Positions 13,370 through 21,394 of a DNA stretch of 23,822 nucleotides are shown here, in pieces (the first letter of the stretch is position 1; each line of letters begins with the position of its first letter). This stretch comes from an uncultured Lachnospiraceae bacterium. GTDB taxonomy: Bacteria; Bacillota; Clostridia; Lachnospirales; Lachnospiraceae. Under the pieces are notes generated by a model. The model saw only the letters and a program-made list of their open reading frames with translations, was not told where the DNA came from and made no database searches. The position numbers and the translations under genes were made by a program. The stretch lies in assembly GCA_902803355.1 (NCBI GenBank), contig CADCPP010000075.1, forward strand, positions 1-23,822. The letters run 5' to 3'.

Positions 13370-14419
13370 TCAGGGCATCTCCTGCGCGCCCTTCTCGAAG
13401 GCGCTAACGCGGAAGTGTCCGACAATGATCCTCTGCGGTGTGGTCAGATAATCCTCTTCATAGGAAAAGCGGTCGTTGTTGGTATGATGGATCAGATAGG
13501 GCAGACCGTCGGACGCGCGGCGGTCGGAAACGACGGCAATATGACCGGGCCACATGCCGTGCTCGGGACTTGAAAAGATCACGATGTCCCCGGGCTGCCA
13601 GGCTTCATAATCGTACGGGTTCAGCGTCAGGCTCTCGCCGTATTTTTCAAAAAACGGCAGAAGATTGCGGGTCCGGCGGTAGTCGATGTTGCGGTCGGCA
13701 TCCCCCGCCGTCATATTGTAATCCTCAGGATGCGCCTTGACATCCGCGTCCACCAGATCCTGCAGATTGTAGCCTGCCGCAAGCAGCGCATAGGCCGCCA
13801 CGTCCGAGCAGACGCCTTTCCCCTCCGGCGGCCAGCCGCCGGCAAAGTAGCCGGTGTCATAGACAGGCCGGGTAGCCACGTAGTCCTTCGCGCCCTGCAG
13901 GATATCTGCCTGATCCTCGATCCCGTCGCCGTCCTCATCATAAGGACTCACATAGGTGGTGAAGCCGAAGTCTTCCAGATAGTAGATCACATCGCTTGTC
14001 GCGCGGGTCGCCCAGTCAGCGGAATCCGTGGGGACCTCCGCCCAGAGGCCGGGTTTCGTTTCCGGCGCCTGCGTAGGCTCCGGCGTGGTCTCCTCAGGCG
14101 TTTCCGGCTCCGTTTCTGTGCTTGTTTCCTCCGGCACTGCTTCGGTCTCGGGCTCCGTAGGCATCTGTGTGCTTTCGGGAAGCGTCTCCGTGCTGCTGCT
14201 CTCGGTCTGGGATGCCTGCGTATCCGCAGGGTCCTTTGTCTGCGCCGCAGCGATCTCGCCGGGCCCGATCTCGATCAGGGTCTCTCCGCTTAAAGAGGCT
14301 GCGCCGCTTTGCTCTGCCTGCCTGTTTCCGCCGCAGCCGCTGCAGAAAAGGCCAAGAAGCGCCGTCACCCCCAGGATGACTGCGCCTCTTCTCATCGATT
14401 TCTTCATTGCTTGTTTCAT
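13370..14419 (-). CDS. DUF1287-like lipoprotein (first of tandem pair in reading order after 14443-15414)
   Basis: 349 residues, ATG 14419 with GGAGGG upstream. A lipoprotein signal peptide is visible: MKQAMKKSMRR, a hydrophobic core and the lipobox ending CSGC with C29. A Thr/Glu/Pro-rich tether follows (about 60-122). The C-terminal domain (about 150-345) has the DUF1287 pattern: DEDGDGIEDQ, GVCSDVAAYALLAAG with C204, RRTRN, WQPGDIVIF and GHIAVVSD with H293, then HHTNN. The Cys/His order resembles NlpC/P60-like cysteine hydrolases, so a cell-wall amidase or peptidase is possible, but activity of the family is not established to my knowledge. It is anchored outside the membrane. It lies 23 bases after its paralogue and 9 bases before the Nudix gene. 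Confidence 0.88.
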   Translation of the reverse strand: MKQAMKKSMRRGAVILGVTALLGLFCSGCGGNRQAEQSGAASLSGETLIEIGPGEIAAAQTKDPADTQASQTESSSTETLPESTQMPTEPETEAVPEETSTETEPETPEETTPEPTQAPETKPGLWAEVPTDSADWATRATSDVIYYLEDFGFTTYVSPYDEDGDGIEDQADILQGAKDYVATRPVYDTGYFAGGWPPEGKGVCSDVAAYALLAAGYNLQDLVDADVKAHPEDYNMTAGDADRNIDYRRTRNLLPFFEKYGESLTLNPYDYEAWQPGDIVIFSSPEHGMWPGHIAVVSDRRASDGLPYLIHHTNNDRFSYEEDYLTTPQRIIVGHFRVSAFEKGAQEMP

Positions 14420-14442
14420 AAGCCCTCCGCTTAGACGGACCG

Positions 14443-15414
14443 TTATTCCCCGTTATAGCCGTTATAACGGAAATGGGCCAGGATCGGCTTGTTTACCTGG
14501 CAGGTGGTGAGGTAATCCTCTTCAAAGAGGGTCTGGCCTCTGGATGCCAGATGAAGCACATACGGCACGCCGTCTTCCGCCCGGCGCGTCGATACCAGCG
14601 CAATGTGCGCCTGTGATGCGTGTACGTTCCCAAAGACCACGATGTCACCGGGCTGCCAGGCCTCCCGGTCGGTGAGATCCGTTGTCAGGATATCCGCATG
14701 CTGCATAAAGAAGCAGTACTGGTTGCGCACCCGGCGGAAATTCATATTCAGGTCAAAGTTTTCGCTGTAATTGATGTAGTTTTCCGGATGGGCCTGCATG
14801 TCGGCATCGATCAGGGCCTTCAGATCATAGCCTGCCGCAAGGAACGCGAAGCTGATCACGTCGGTGCAGACACCTTTGAGCTCGCCGTCTCTTTCAAAAG
14901 GATAGCCGCCCTGGTAGTAGGCGCGACTGTCATACTGCGGATTCCGTGCCAGAAACTCCTTCGCGCCCATAACGAACTGGGTCTGATCATCGATCCCGTC
15001 CTTGTTGGCATCATGGGGGCTCTTATAGAGCGCATAGCCGAAATCTTCCCCGGTCAGGATCCGCCTGCCCGGAAGTCGGGTGTAATCGACCTCAAGGGCG
15101 CCGGTATATTCCGTATCCCAAACGGGCGTGCGGCCGGACTGTCCCGTCTGCTCCGTCTGCTGTGTCTGTTCTGTTTCTTTGCCTGTCGGGACCGTGTTCT
15201 GTGCCGTCGTCGACTTTTTGGTCGTAACCGGTCCGATGTCGATCTCGGGAAGGGTCTGATAGCTTCCTCCCTCGGCACTGCTGGTCCGGTCCGGGTTCAT
15301 ATACTTTTCATAGATGACCGTGCTGATCTTTACGCCGATAAACAGCAGCAAAAGTACACCGGCGATCGCGATCGTCGGTCTCAGCCATCTGTTCGATGCT
15401 TTTTTCCTCTTCAT
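14443..15414 (-). CDS. DUF1287-like protein with N-terminal TM anchor
   Basis: 323 residues from ATG 15414 (AAGGAG seven bases upstream); an ATG at 15444 lies inside the leader hairpin and has no binding site. A basic N terminus precedes one TM helix (about 12-32), then a Thr/Gln-rich tether (about 60-100) and a DUF1287 domain: DANKDGIDDQ (135-144), GVCTDVISFAFLAAG with C183, FRRVRNQ, WQPGDIVVF, and AHIALVS with H270, followed by H288. The catalytic-looking Cys and His residues line up with those of the next gene, so the two are tandem paralogues that differ in membrane anchor (TM helix here, lipid there). It is the first gene of the seven-gene minus-strand run, with a promoter at 15452-15480. 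Confidence 0.88.
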   Translation of the reverse strand: MKRKKASNRWLRPTIAIAGVLLLLFIGVKISTVIYEKYMNPDRTSSAEGGSYQTLPEIDIGPVTTKKSTTAQNTVPTGKETEQTQQTEQTGQSGRTPVWDTEYTGALEVDYTRLPGRRILTGEDFGYALYKSPHDANKDGIDDQTQFVMGAKEFLARNPQYDSRAYYQGGYPFERDGELKGVCTDVISFAFLAAGYDLKALIDADMQAHPENYINYSENFDLNMNFRRVRNQYCFFMQHADILTTDLTDREAWQPGDIVVFGNVHASQAHIALVSTRRAEDGVPYVLHLASRGQTLFEEDYLTTCQVNKPILAHFRYNGYNGE

Positions 15415-15429
15415 AAAACTCCTTAGCCT

Positions 15430-15444
15430 GTGCCGAAACGGCAC
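15430..15444 (-). repeat. Small hairpin in the leader of the DUF1287 operon
   Basis: GTGCCG-AAA-CGGCAC, a perfect 6-bp stem with a three-base loop, lies between the -10 box and the ribosome binding site of the first DUF1287 gene. No T run follows, so it is not a terminator; it may stabilise the messenger or influence translation. Confidence 0.5.
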
Positions 15445-15451
15445 GAAGCAC

Positions 15452-15480
15452 AGTTTAGCATAGAAACGAGCTTATTGCAA
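15452..15480 (-). promoter_or_regulatory. Probable promoter of the seven-gene envelope/lipid run
   Basis: Minus strand: TTGCAA (15475-15480), 17 bases, TAAACT (15452-15457), with TG one base before the -10 box (extended -10). It lies directly downstream of the zapA terminator hairpin and 38 bases before ATG 15414. Confidence 0.65.
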
Positions 15481-15487
15481 GCAGAAG

Positions 15488-15506
15488 CCTCTGCACGGTG
15501 CAGAGG
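15488..15506 (-). terminator. Probable terminator after zapA
   Basis: Perfect 8-bp stem CCTCTGCA / TGCAGAGG with a three-base loop, 40 bases after the zapA stop. The minus-strand tail is CTTCTGCTTGC, only moderately T-rich, so the call is by position and stem strength. Confidence 0.55.
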
Positions 15507-15545
15507 ACTTTTCAAAAAACCATATGAAAAACGGCAGCGGAGGAA

Positions 15546-15902
15546 TCAATCCGCAGAAAGCTTTTTTAGGGAAGAAGCATTTTCGCTGCTTTCCTGTCCT
15601 GTCATGCGCAGCGAGACCAGTTCATGCTTCAGCTCGTAGATGGTCCGCTCCAGCTGATCCTGTCTGAGCTTTAACTCTTCCACTTTCTCCTGCGATTTGA
15701 AATAATCATCGGCAAGATTTAAGGCCAGCATGGCCTGCTGCATCTCCGGAGTCTGGCGAAGAAAGCCCGAGGTCCCGCGAAGCGTACTCAGCTTGCTGTT
15801 CACATAGGTCGCCACACGCTGGAGATAGGCCTCATCCTCATAGCCGCCCAAATGATATGTTTTTCCTAACAAGGTAACCTGCGTAAAGGTTTTTTCCGCC
15901 AT
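15546..15902 (-). CDS. zapA: Cell division protein ZapA
   Basis: 118 residues from ATG 15902; the GGGAGG site lies seven bases before it, whereas ATG 15908 is only one base from that site. ZapA binds FtsZ at midcell and bundles its filaments. The N-terminal part (FTQVTLLGKTYHLGGYEDEAYLQRVATYVNSKL, quoted in part) shows the family pattern of a short beta-rich head with the G-Y-x-D-E-x-Y-L motif. LALNLADDYFK and a C-terminal coiled coil (about 65-105) follow. The length is typical of Firmicute ZapA. It is a single-gene transcript with a strong promoter, between the ruvB end and the envelope operon. Confidence 0.88.
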   Translation of the reverse strand: MAEKTFTQVTLLGKTYHLGGYEDEAYLQRVATYVNSKLSTLRGTSGFLRQTPEMQQAMLALNLADDYFKSQEKVEELKLRQDQLERTIYELKHELVSLRMTGQESSENASSLKKLSAD

Positions 15903-15940
15903 AACCATGCCTCCCAAGGAAAAAATTCTTCTACAGAGGC

Positions 15941-15969
15941 ATTATACGGCGTTCCTGACAAAAAAACAA
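15941..15969 (-). promoter_or_regulatory. Sigma-A promoter of zapA
   Basis: Minus strand: TTGTTT (15964-15969), 17 bases, perfect TATAAT (15941-15946), 39 bases before ATG 15902. A run of seven T lies within and after the -35 box. Confidence 0.75.
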
Positions 15970-15987
15970 GGGAAATTCCTACAAATT

Positions 15988-16021
15988 GGGGCATATCCGG
16001 AAAATTTTTCCGATATGCCCC
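15988..16021 (-). terminator. Long inverted repeat after ruvB, probable terminator
   Basis: GGGGCATATC (15988-15997) pairs perfectly with GATATGCCCC (16012-16021), and after one bulged base the stem goes on with GGAAA / TTTCC, so the whole 34 bases fold into one hairpin. It starts 40 bases past the ruvB stop. The tail after the stem is AATTTGTAGG, a poor T run, so termination is likely but not certain. Confidence 0.55.
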
Positions 16022-16060
16022 AAGATATAGGTCCATTCTCTGTTATTACCGCGTTTTTGC

Positions 16061-17104
16061 TCAGTCGTGATCAAACAGCGACATCTGTTCGGGGACCTGC
16101 GGGCTTTCCGCGGGAAGAGGGATCCCCAGGTGCCGGTAGGCCTTCGCGGTCGCCATCCGGCCGCGCGGCGTGCGTTTGATGAAGCCGTTCTGCAGAAGAT
16201 ACGGCTCGCAGACATCCTCCATCGTTCCGGAATCTTCGCCCATAGCCGCGGAAAGCGTTTCCAGTCCTACCGGGCCGCCGCCGTAGTTTTCAATGATCAG
16301 CCGCAGGAACGACCGGTCTGTCCGGTCCAGGCCAACCTCATCCACCTGCAGCAGCCGCAGGGTCTCGTCCGCCACGGTCTTTGTGATCCTGCCGTCATAG
16401 CGCACCTCCGCAAAATCCCGCACCCGCTTCAGAAAGCGGTTTGCCAGGCGGGGCGTTCCGCGGGAGCGTCTCGCGATCTCTTCCGCGCCGTCTTCTTCGA
16501 TCTCGACATTCAGGACCCTGGCCGACCGCAGCACGATGGTCTTCAGTTCTTCCGGCTTATAGAATTCCAGCCGGTGCACCACGCCGAAGCGGTCGCGCAG
16601 CGGCGCCGTCAGCATGCCGGCTCTGGTCGTTGCGCCCACCAGGGTAAAGGGCGGAAGCTTATAGCGCATAGAGCGGGCACCGCCTTCCTTGCCCAGCACG
16701 ATATCCACCGTGAAATCTTCCATGGCAGGGTACAGGACTTCTTCCACCTGCCGGTTCAGGCGGTGGATCTCATCGATGAACAGCACATCGCCGGGCTTCA
16801 TGCCCGAAAGCACCGCGACAAGATCTCCGGGGTGTTCAATGGCCGGTCCGCTTGTGATTTTGATCTTCGCTCCCATCTCGTTGGCAATGATGCCGGCAAG
16901 CGTGGTCTTGCCAAGGCCGGGCGGGCCGTAAAAGAGGATATGGTCCAGCGGTTCCCCGCGGCGCTTCGCGGCTTCGATATAGACCTTCAGCGTCGCTTTC
17001 AGCTCTTCCTGTCCGATATAGTCATTCAGCGTCTGCGGACGAAGGGAAAGTTCCAGTTTTTCCTCTTCCGGCAGCCGCTCTGTGGTGATCGTCCTGCGTT
17101 CCAT
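16061..17104 (-). CDS. ruvB: Holliday junction branch migration ATPase RuvB
   Basis: 347 residues, normal length. RuvB is the hexameric AAA+ motor that works with RuvA to move Holliday junctions. Visible: RPQTLNDYIGQ near the N terminus, Walker A GPPGLGKT (60-67), Walker B FIDEIHRLN (109-117), and TRAGMLTAPLRDRFG (160-174), which holds the sensor and arginine-finger region. A C-terminal winged-helix part follows (GGGPVGLETLSAAMGED, TPRGRMAT). AAGAGG overlaps the end of the ruvA gene just upstream, and ruvA stops nine bases before, so ruvA and ruvB are coupled. It is the last gene of the cda-dtd-ruv run. No ruvC is adjacent, as is usual in Firmicutes, which often use RecU. Confidence 0.98.
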   Translation of the reverse strand: MERRTITTERLPEEEKLELSLRPQTLNDYIGQEELKATLKVYIEAAKRRGEPLDHILFYGPPGLGKTTLAGIIANEMGAKIKITSGPAIEHPGDLVAVLSGMKPGDVLFIDEIHRLNRQVEEVLYPAMEDFTVDIVLGKEGGARSMRYKLPPFTLVGATTRAGMLTAPLRDRFGVVHRLEFYKPEELKTIVLRSARVLNVEIEEDGAEEIARRSRGTPRLANRFLKRVRDFAEVRYDGRITKTVADETLRLLQVDEVGLDRTDRSFLRLIIENYGGGPVGLETLSAAMGEDSGTMEDVCEPYLLQNGFIKRTPRGRMATAKAYRHLGIPLPAESPQVPEQMSLFDHD

Positions 17105-17113
17105 AGCAACCTC

Positions 17114-17719
17114 TTAAAATGCCGCCAGGTGGCGGAAAGCCTCCTGCAACACGTCTTCCGTTGTGATGCCGTCTCTGCTTTCGACCTTCCTCACGGCCTT
17201 CATGGCCTCCGATGAGCTGTAGCCGAGCGCGATCAGCGCCTGCGCCGCCTCCGAGAAGGCATCCTCCATCACCAGCGCTGTCCCTGTGCTTTCATTCTTT
17301 CCGCCTGTGATCACTTCAGCCGCGTCAAAGGAATCCTTCAGCTCCAGGATCAGCTTTTCTGCTGTCTTCTTGCCAAGGCCAGGCGCGCGGCTCAGCCGTT
17401 TGACATCGCCTGTGATCACGGCGAGCTTTAGTTCATCCGTATCGATCGCGCTCATGATCCCCATGGCGAGCTTCGGCCCGATGCCGGGAACCTTCAGCAG
17501 CTGCGTGAAGACTCTCCGATCCTCCCGGCTGCCGAAGCCGTACAGCTTCTGCGTATCCTCGCCGACCTGGAAATAGGTATAGATCTTCACCTCTTCGCCC
17601 TGGCTCAGGCCGGAAGCGAGTGCGGGAGAGACCGCGATCCCGTAGCCGACACCGCCGGCTTCCACCACGATCCCGTCTTCGGTGATCTCTTCAAATATGC
17701 CTCTGATATAGGCGATCAT
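17114..17719 (-). CDS. ruvA: Holliday junction DNA-binding protein RuvA
   Basis: 201 residues, typical length. RuvA tetramers bind the four-way junction and load RuvB. The N-terminal OB-fold domain (MIAYIRGIFEEI ... VEAGGVGYGI ... YTYFQVGEDTQKLYGF) is followed by two helix-hairpin-helix motifs, LLKVPGIGPKLA and LSRAPGLGKKTAEKL. A flexible linker leads to the C-terminal three-helix domain that contacts RuvB (ALIALGYSSSEAMKAVRKV). It lies 12 bases after dtd and 9 before ruvB in one transcript. Confidence 0.98.
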   Translation of the reverse strand: MIAYIRGIFEEITEDGIVVEAGGVGYGIAVSPALASGLSQGEEVKIYTYFQVGEDTQKLYGFGSREDRRVFTQLLKVPGIGPKLAMGIMSAIDTDELKLAVITGDVKRLSRAPGLGKKTAEKLILELKDSFDAAEVITGGKNESTGTALVMEDAFSEAAQALIALGYSSSEAMKAVRKVESRDGITTEDVLQEAFRHLAAF

Positions 17720-17731
17720 CTGCTGTTCCTC

Positions 17732-18190
17732 TCATCGGAGCTCTAATTCTGCCGTGCACTCCAGGCTCAGCGTAAAAGGCCCGTCATTTTCCAGCTCCAC
17801 CTTCATATGCGCGCCGAAGACACCCGTCTCAACGCGGCTTACCGTCTCGCGGCAGAGCGCGGTAAAATACTCATACAGGCGATTTGCCTCTTCAGGCGCT
17901 GCCGCCCGCACAAAGCTCGGCCGGTAGCCTTTGCGGCAGTCGGCACAGAGCGTAAACTGCGAGATGACCAGGATCTCCCCGTTCACCTCCGCAAGGGAAA
18001 GATTTGTTTTTCCGTTCTCGTCCGGGAAGATGCGCAGGCCGGTGATCTTCTTTGCCAGTTTCTCCGCCTGTGCGTCTCCGTCTCCCTGCTCGACGCCGAG
18101 CAGGATCAGGAAGCCTTTTCCGATGCTGCCGACCGTCTCACCGTCCACGGAAACACTTGCGTGGCCGACACGCTGCACTACGGCCTTCAT
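17732..18190 (-). CDS. dtd: D-aminoacyl-tRNA deacylase
   Basis: 152 residues, normal for DTD. The enzyme hydrolyses D-aminoacyl-tRNAs (and Gly-tRNA-Ala), protecting translation. Both signature motifs are present: SQFTL (77-81) and NDGPFT (135-140, the N-x-G-P-x-T active-site motif), along with MKAVVQRV at the start and GYRPSF (88-93). The start overlaps the cdaR stop by four bases (ATGA), which implies translational coupling with the c-di-AMP genes. In many Firmicutes dtd lies beside relA or yrvI-type loci; here it bridges cdaR and ruvAB. Confidence 0.97.
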   Translation of the reverse strand: MKAVVQRVGHASVSVDGETVGSIGKGFLILLGVEQGDGDAQAEKLAKKITGLRIFPDENGKTNLSLAEVNGEILVISQFTLCADCRKGYRPSFVRAAAPEEANRLYEYFTALCRETVSRVETGVFGAHMKVELENDGPFTLSLECTAELELR

Positions 18191-19467
18191 TCTCCGGCCT
18201 CCTTGTCTTCGATCTGTTCACCGCGTGCCACGATAGTAATACTCGCATTGACCCGGCCGAACAGTTCAAAAACTTCATCCAGCTCGATCGTGACCGGAAG
18301 GCTGTATTCCCCGGGGCCGTAGCCGTCGGGGATCGTTACCGCCGCCGAAATATGGTCGGACGTGATCACCTTAAAATCTTCTTCCAGCGCTCTCAGCTGC
18401 ACCTTCAGCGGCAGATTGCGGATAATATACTCATAATCGGCGTTTTTCCCGATGATCTCGACATCTTCCACCTCATAGGTCCTGACGACCAGCGGCTCGA
18501 CCTGCAGGGTGACGATCAGATTCTTTTCTTCTCCCTCTACAAGCCTGATTCCTTCAGGGAGGTAATCCGTAAGGATCTCGGTCACGGTAATATCCGCCGA
18601 AGCGCCGGCAACAGACAGCACCTCTTCCGGAATGGTGATCGCGCTGAGTGCCGCCAGACGGCTGCGCAGCCCGGAGACCTGAACGGTCGTGAGGGACTGC
18701 TCCGCGCCGGTATAGCGGTAGCCCGGCGTCACCTGATCCTGTCCGCTCACATTGATCACCACCGGAACCGTCTTGGTGGTCAGGATCTCGATACTGGCGA
18801 CCACGGTATCTGCGCTGAAGCGAATATCCTTCGTCGAGGAGAAGTCCAGCTGACTGCCGATCGCGCTGTAGTAATACGGTGTGCATTCCACCGTGGCATT
18901 CTCTGTAAGGCCTCCCACATCGACCGTTACTCTGACCGAAGCGATCCTCTCCAGTACGGACTGCGGCGCGGTGACCGCAATGACCGCGGGATTCGCCGTG
19001 ACCGAGCCCAGCAGATAGCCGTCGCTGAGCGTTCCGCTCGTTTCGACCGTGACCGGGAAGGTCCGCTCCAGCAGGTCCTCGATCTGGACTTTCAGGGTGC
19101 TTGTCACCGCCGAATAGCTGATCTGTGATGCGCTGCGCGAAGTGCAGGTCACACTGACCGGCACCTGTCCGGTCACATCATACATCTTGGAAAGATCTGC
19201 CGTAGCGGAAAAATCCGAGGCGCTCAGCGAACGCACCACGGAGGTGCTGCCGGTCACCCGGACGGAGGTGTATAGCCTGCCGTCGATCGTATAAGCCTTT
19301 CCGGCTTCGGAAAACACATCGTCATTGATGATGGTGATGGGAACGTTTGTGAAGGTCACCGTCGTTGACGGATCGGCAAGACTCATGATCATCAGCCAGG
19401 CTGCCACGGCAAGAGCCACAGACAGCAGCTTCAGCTGCCAGTTATTAAACAGCCTTTTATTCTTCAT
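18187..19467 (-). CDS. cdaR: YbbR-domain protein CdaR, regulator of diadenylate cyclase
   Basis: 426 residues. One N-terminal TM helix (about 11-30, LKLLSVALAVAAWLMIMSL) anchors a long extracytoplasmic beta-rich region with several YbbR repeats, recognisable by FTNVPITI near residue 40 and again by related segments about every 80-90 residues. CdaR proteins bind and modulate CdaA at the membrane. The start overlaps the cdaA end by 11 bases, with AAGGAGG inside cdaA. The start is in the usual place and the length fits a protein with four YbbR repeats. The usual third gene of this operon, glmM, is not here. Confidence 0.95.
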   Translation of the reverse strand: MKNKRLFNNWQLKLLSVALAVAAWLMIMSLADPSTTVTFTNVPITIINDDVFSEAGKAYTIDGRLYTSVRVTGSTSVVRSLSASDFSATADLSKMYDVTGQVPVSVTCTSRSASQISYSAVTSTLKVQIEDLLERTFPVTVETSGTLSDGYLLGSVTANPAVIAVTAPQSVLERIASVRVTVDVGGLTENATVECTPYYYSAIGSQLDFSSTKDIRFSADTVVASIEILTTKTVPVVINVSGQDQVTPGYRYTGAEQSLTTVQVSGLRSRLAALSAITIPEEVLSVAGASADITVTEILTDYLPEGIRLVEGEEKNLIVTLQVEPLVVRTYEVEDVEIIGKNADYEYIIRNLPLKVQLRALEEDFKVITSDHISAAVTIPDGYGPGEYSLPVTIELDEVFELFGRVNASITIVARGEQIEDKEAGE

Positions 19468-20386
19468 GTTCCGCCTCCTTATCCGGGTCGATCTCCTTAA
19501 GAAGGTCTCTCACCTCTTCTGCCCGGCCCCTGCGTCTGGAGCGCAGACGGTTCAGGAGGGAACGGCTCTCCGCGCGCTCCTCATCCTTCTGTTCCATGAT
19601 CTCCAGCTCCAGTCGCAGTTCATCAGGCGACAGATTATGACGCATCTTTCCGCCGACCGCAAAGGAAACTTCCCCGGTCTCTTCCGAGACGATGATCGTG
19701 AGGCTGTCTGTCACTTCGCTGATCCCGATGGCCGCCCGGTGTCTGGTGCCGTAGGACTTGTTGATATCCGGATTCGTGGAAAGCGGCAGGTAGCAGGTCG
19801 CGGCGACCACCCGTCCTCCGCGCATGATCACTGCCCCGTCGTGCAGCGGGGTGTTTTTTTCAAAAATATTGATGAGCAGCGCGCTGGAGGTGGCTGCATC
19901 GACTTCAATACCGGTCTTGATATATTCGTCCAGGCGGATCTCCCGCTCGATCACGATCAGCGCGCCGGTACGGCTCTTGCTCATGGAGAAAGCCGCCTTC
20001 ACCAGTTCGCCGGTGATCGCCTTGGTATGCAGGGCATTGGCCTTGAGCCTTTCTGTTCCGAAGAGGCGGGAAAAATAGTTGTTCTGTCCGATCTGTTCCA
20101 GTGCCTGCCTGAGTTCCGGTGAGAAAATGACCAGCAGCGCGATCAAAAGCACGCTCAGCGTCCTGTCCGCGATATAGACCAGAACATTCAGTTCGAAGAT
20201 ATTCGCCAGAAACACAAAGACAAGAAGCAGACCGATTCCCCGCAGCAGGAACCAGGTCCTGGTGTTTTTGACCCATTTCAGCAGCTGATAGATCAGATAA
20301 GCCAGAATCGCCATCTCGAGGATGTTCTTCGGCTCGATCTGCATCAGCCTGACATATTCAATAAGCCTGGCAAGTAATTGCTGCAT
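19457..20386 (-). CDS. cdaA: Diadenylate cyclase CdaA
   Basis: 309 residues. It makes the second messenger c-di-AMP from two ATP, controlling potassium uptake, osmolyte transport and wall homeostasis. Three N-terminal TM helices (about 22-38, 46-63, 68-88) are followed by the DAC domain with the catalytic motifs HDGAVI (D183-G184-A185) and GTRHRAAIG (R215-H216-R217). The C-terminal 60 residues are highly charged and longer than in the shortest homologues. It sits three bases after an uncharacterised multi-TM gene and overlaps cdaR. The active-site motifs are intact, so it should be active. Confidence 0.98.
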   Translation of the reverse strand: MQQLLARLIEYVRLMQIEPKNILEMAILAYLIYQLLKWVKNTRTWFLLRGIGLLLVFVFLANIFELNVLVYIADRTLSVLLIALLVIFSPELRQALEQIGQNNYFSRLFGTERLKANALHTKAITGELVKAAFSMSKSRTGALIVIEREIRLDEYIKTGIEVDAATSSALLINIFEKNTPLHDGAVIMRGGRVVAATCYLPLSTNPDINKSYGTRHRAAIGISEVTDSLTIIVSEETGEVSFAVGGKMRHNLSPDELRLELEIMEQKDEERAESRSLLNRLRSRRRGRAEEVRDLLKEIDPDKEAEHEE

Positions 20387-20389
20387 CGC

Positions 20390-21394
20390 TTATCTTCCCT
20401 TCTTCGTTTCTTCTGCCGTCTTTTTCAGCTCTTGCTGCAGTGCCTGCGCCTTCTCGCGCATCTTCTCCTCGGGGAGCTTCATCTTCGGCACCGCTTTCAC
20501 GAAATAATAGTAATCATCATCCTCAAACTGCACCTTTTCCGTCCGGGCATAATCCAGGCCGGTCGCAAGAAAATCGACCGCAAACGCCGCGACAAGCGCA
20601 AAGAGCGTGTTCAGGATCAAGCTGCCTGCGGATACGGAGATCCCCGCGTAGCGCAGGGAGACCGCAAGAAGCACGGGGCAGAACAGCCCGCCCGCACCAA
20701 GCGCGATCACATGCGCATAGTCCACATCCGTCCGCGACAGCAAATTCACCAGCAGTGTGGTCAGGCAGAATACGATGAGGGTAAGGATCATTTCATTGTT
20801 TTTGAGGAAGCCCTCCACCAAAAAGAGCAGGCGCTGCACCAGCGTATTCACCGTCTGACCGCTCTCCGTCACCGATGAGGCCCCGGAAAGCAGCGGGGCG
20901 TTGTCTCTGATGAGTCTCAGGACGAAAGTGATGACCGTGCCGCTCCCCACGGAAACAAAGGTGGTGATGCCGCCGAAAAGCCCGGCAAGCAGCGGGACGA
21001 CAAAGGGGATCTTCCAGTAATAGAGCAGCGGCAGCAGCACCCAGAGCACGCTGGCTCCCGGGAGGGTGAGGTAATTCAGGACGGCCAGCGCGATGGCAAG
21101 GACCAGAACAAACAGCGCCGCTTCCAGTGACAGTGCGGTAAGCTGCCCCAGCAGGAAGATCAGTCCGAACACCGTAATGAAGCCCCACGGCAGTACGCTG
21201 CAGAGGATTGCCACGGCTGCCACGATCAGTCCCCTGGTCAGGACGGCGCGGTAAGGAAAGACCGCATTGATGCTCAGAATGACCGCAAAAGCGAGTGCGG
21301 TCTTGGCGGCCATCACCAGATAGACGTTCCACTCGGCAAACAGGCTCTGCACCTGTTTCCGGACAGTCAGAAGGCTGCGCATCATATCTTTCAC
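20390..21394 (-). CDS. Uncharacterised polytopic membrane protein of the cdaA operon
   Basis: 334 residues with about eight or nine hydrophobic helices between residues 25 and 275 (for example 28-45, 54-66, 70-88, 91-108, 115-126, 128-160, 203-220, 226-250, 257-278). A charged cytosolic tail follows, with the acidic-aromatic motif QFEDDDYYYFVKAVPK (289-304) and a basic helix. I do not recognise a named family, but this tail and layout recall a protein found next to cdaA in Lachnospiraceae. The start overlaps the stop of the upstream small membrane gene (ATGA), and cdaA begins three bases after it, so all are translated from one messenger. A role in c-di-AMP signalling or ion/osmotic homeostasis is possible from context only. 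Confidence 0.85.
   Translation of the reverse strand: MKDMMRSLLTVRKQVQSLFAEWNVYLVMAAKTALAFAVILSINAVFPYRAVLTRGLIVAAVAILCSVLPWGFITVFGLIFLLGQLTALSLEAALFVLVLAIALAVLNYLTLPGASVLWVLLPLLYYWKIPFVVPLLAGLFGGITTFVSVGSGTVITFVLRLIRDNAPLLSGASSVTESGQTVNTLVQRLLFLVEGFLKNNEMILTLIVFCLTTLLVNLLSRTDVDYAHVIALGAGGLFCPVLLAVSLRYAGISVSAGSLILNTLFALVAAFAVDFLATGLDYARTEKVQFEDDDYYYFVKAVPKMKLPEEKMREKAQALQQELKKTAEETKKGR

Noticed and set aside
16067..17215. Long open frame on the plus strand opposite ruvB (also 3876-4853 opposite the TIR gene and 18052-19128 opposite cdaR)
   Set aside because: These are mirror frames of GC-rich coding sequence, without a ribosome binding site, a known domain or a plausible composition.
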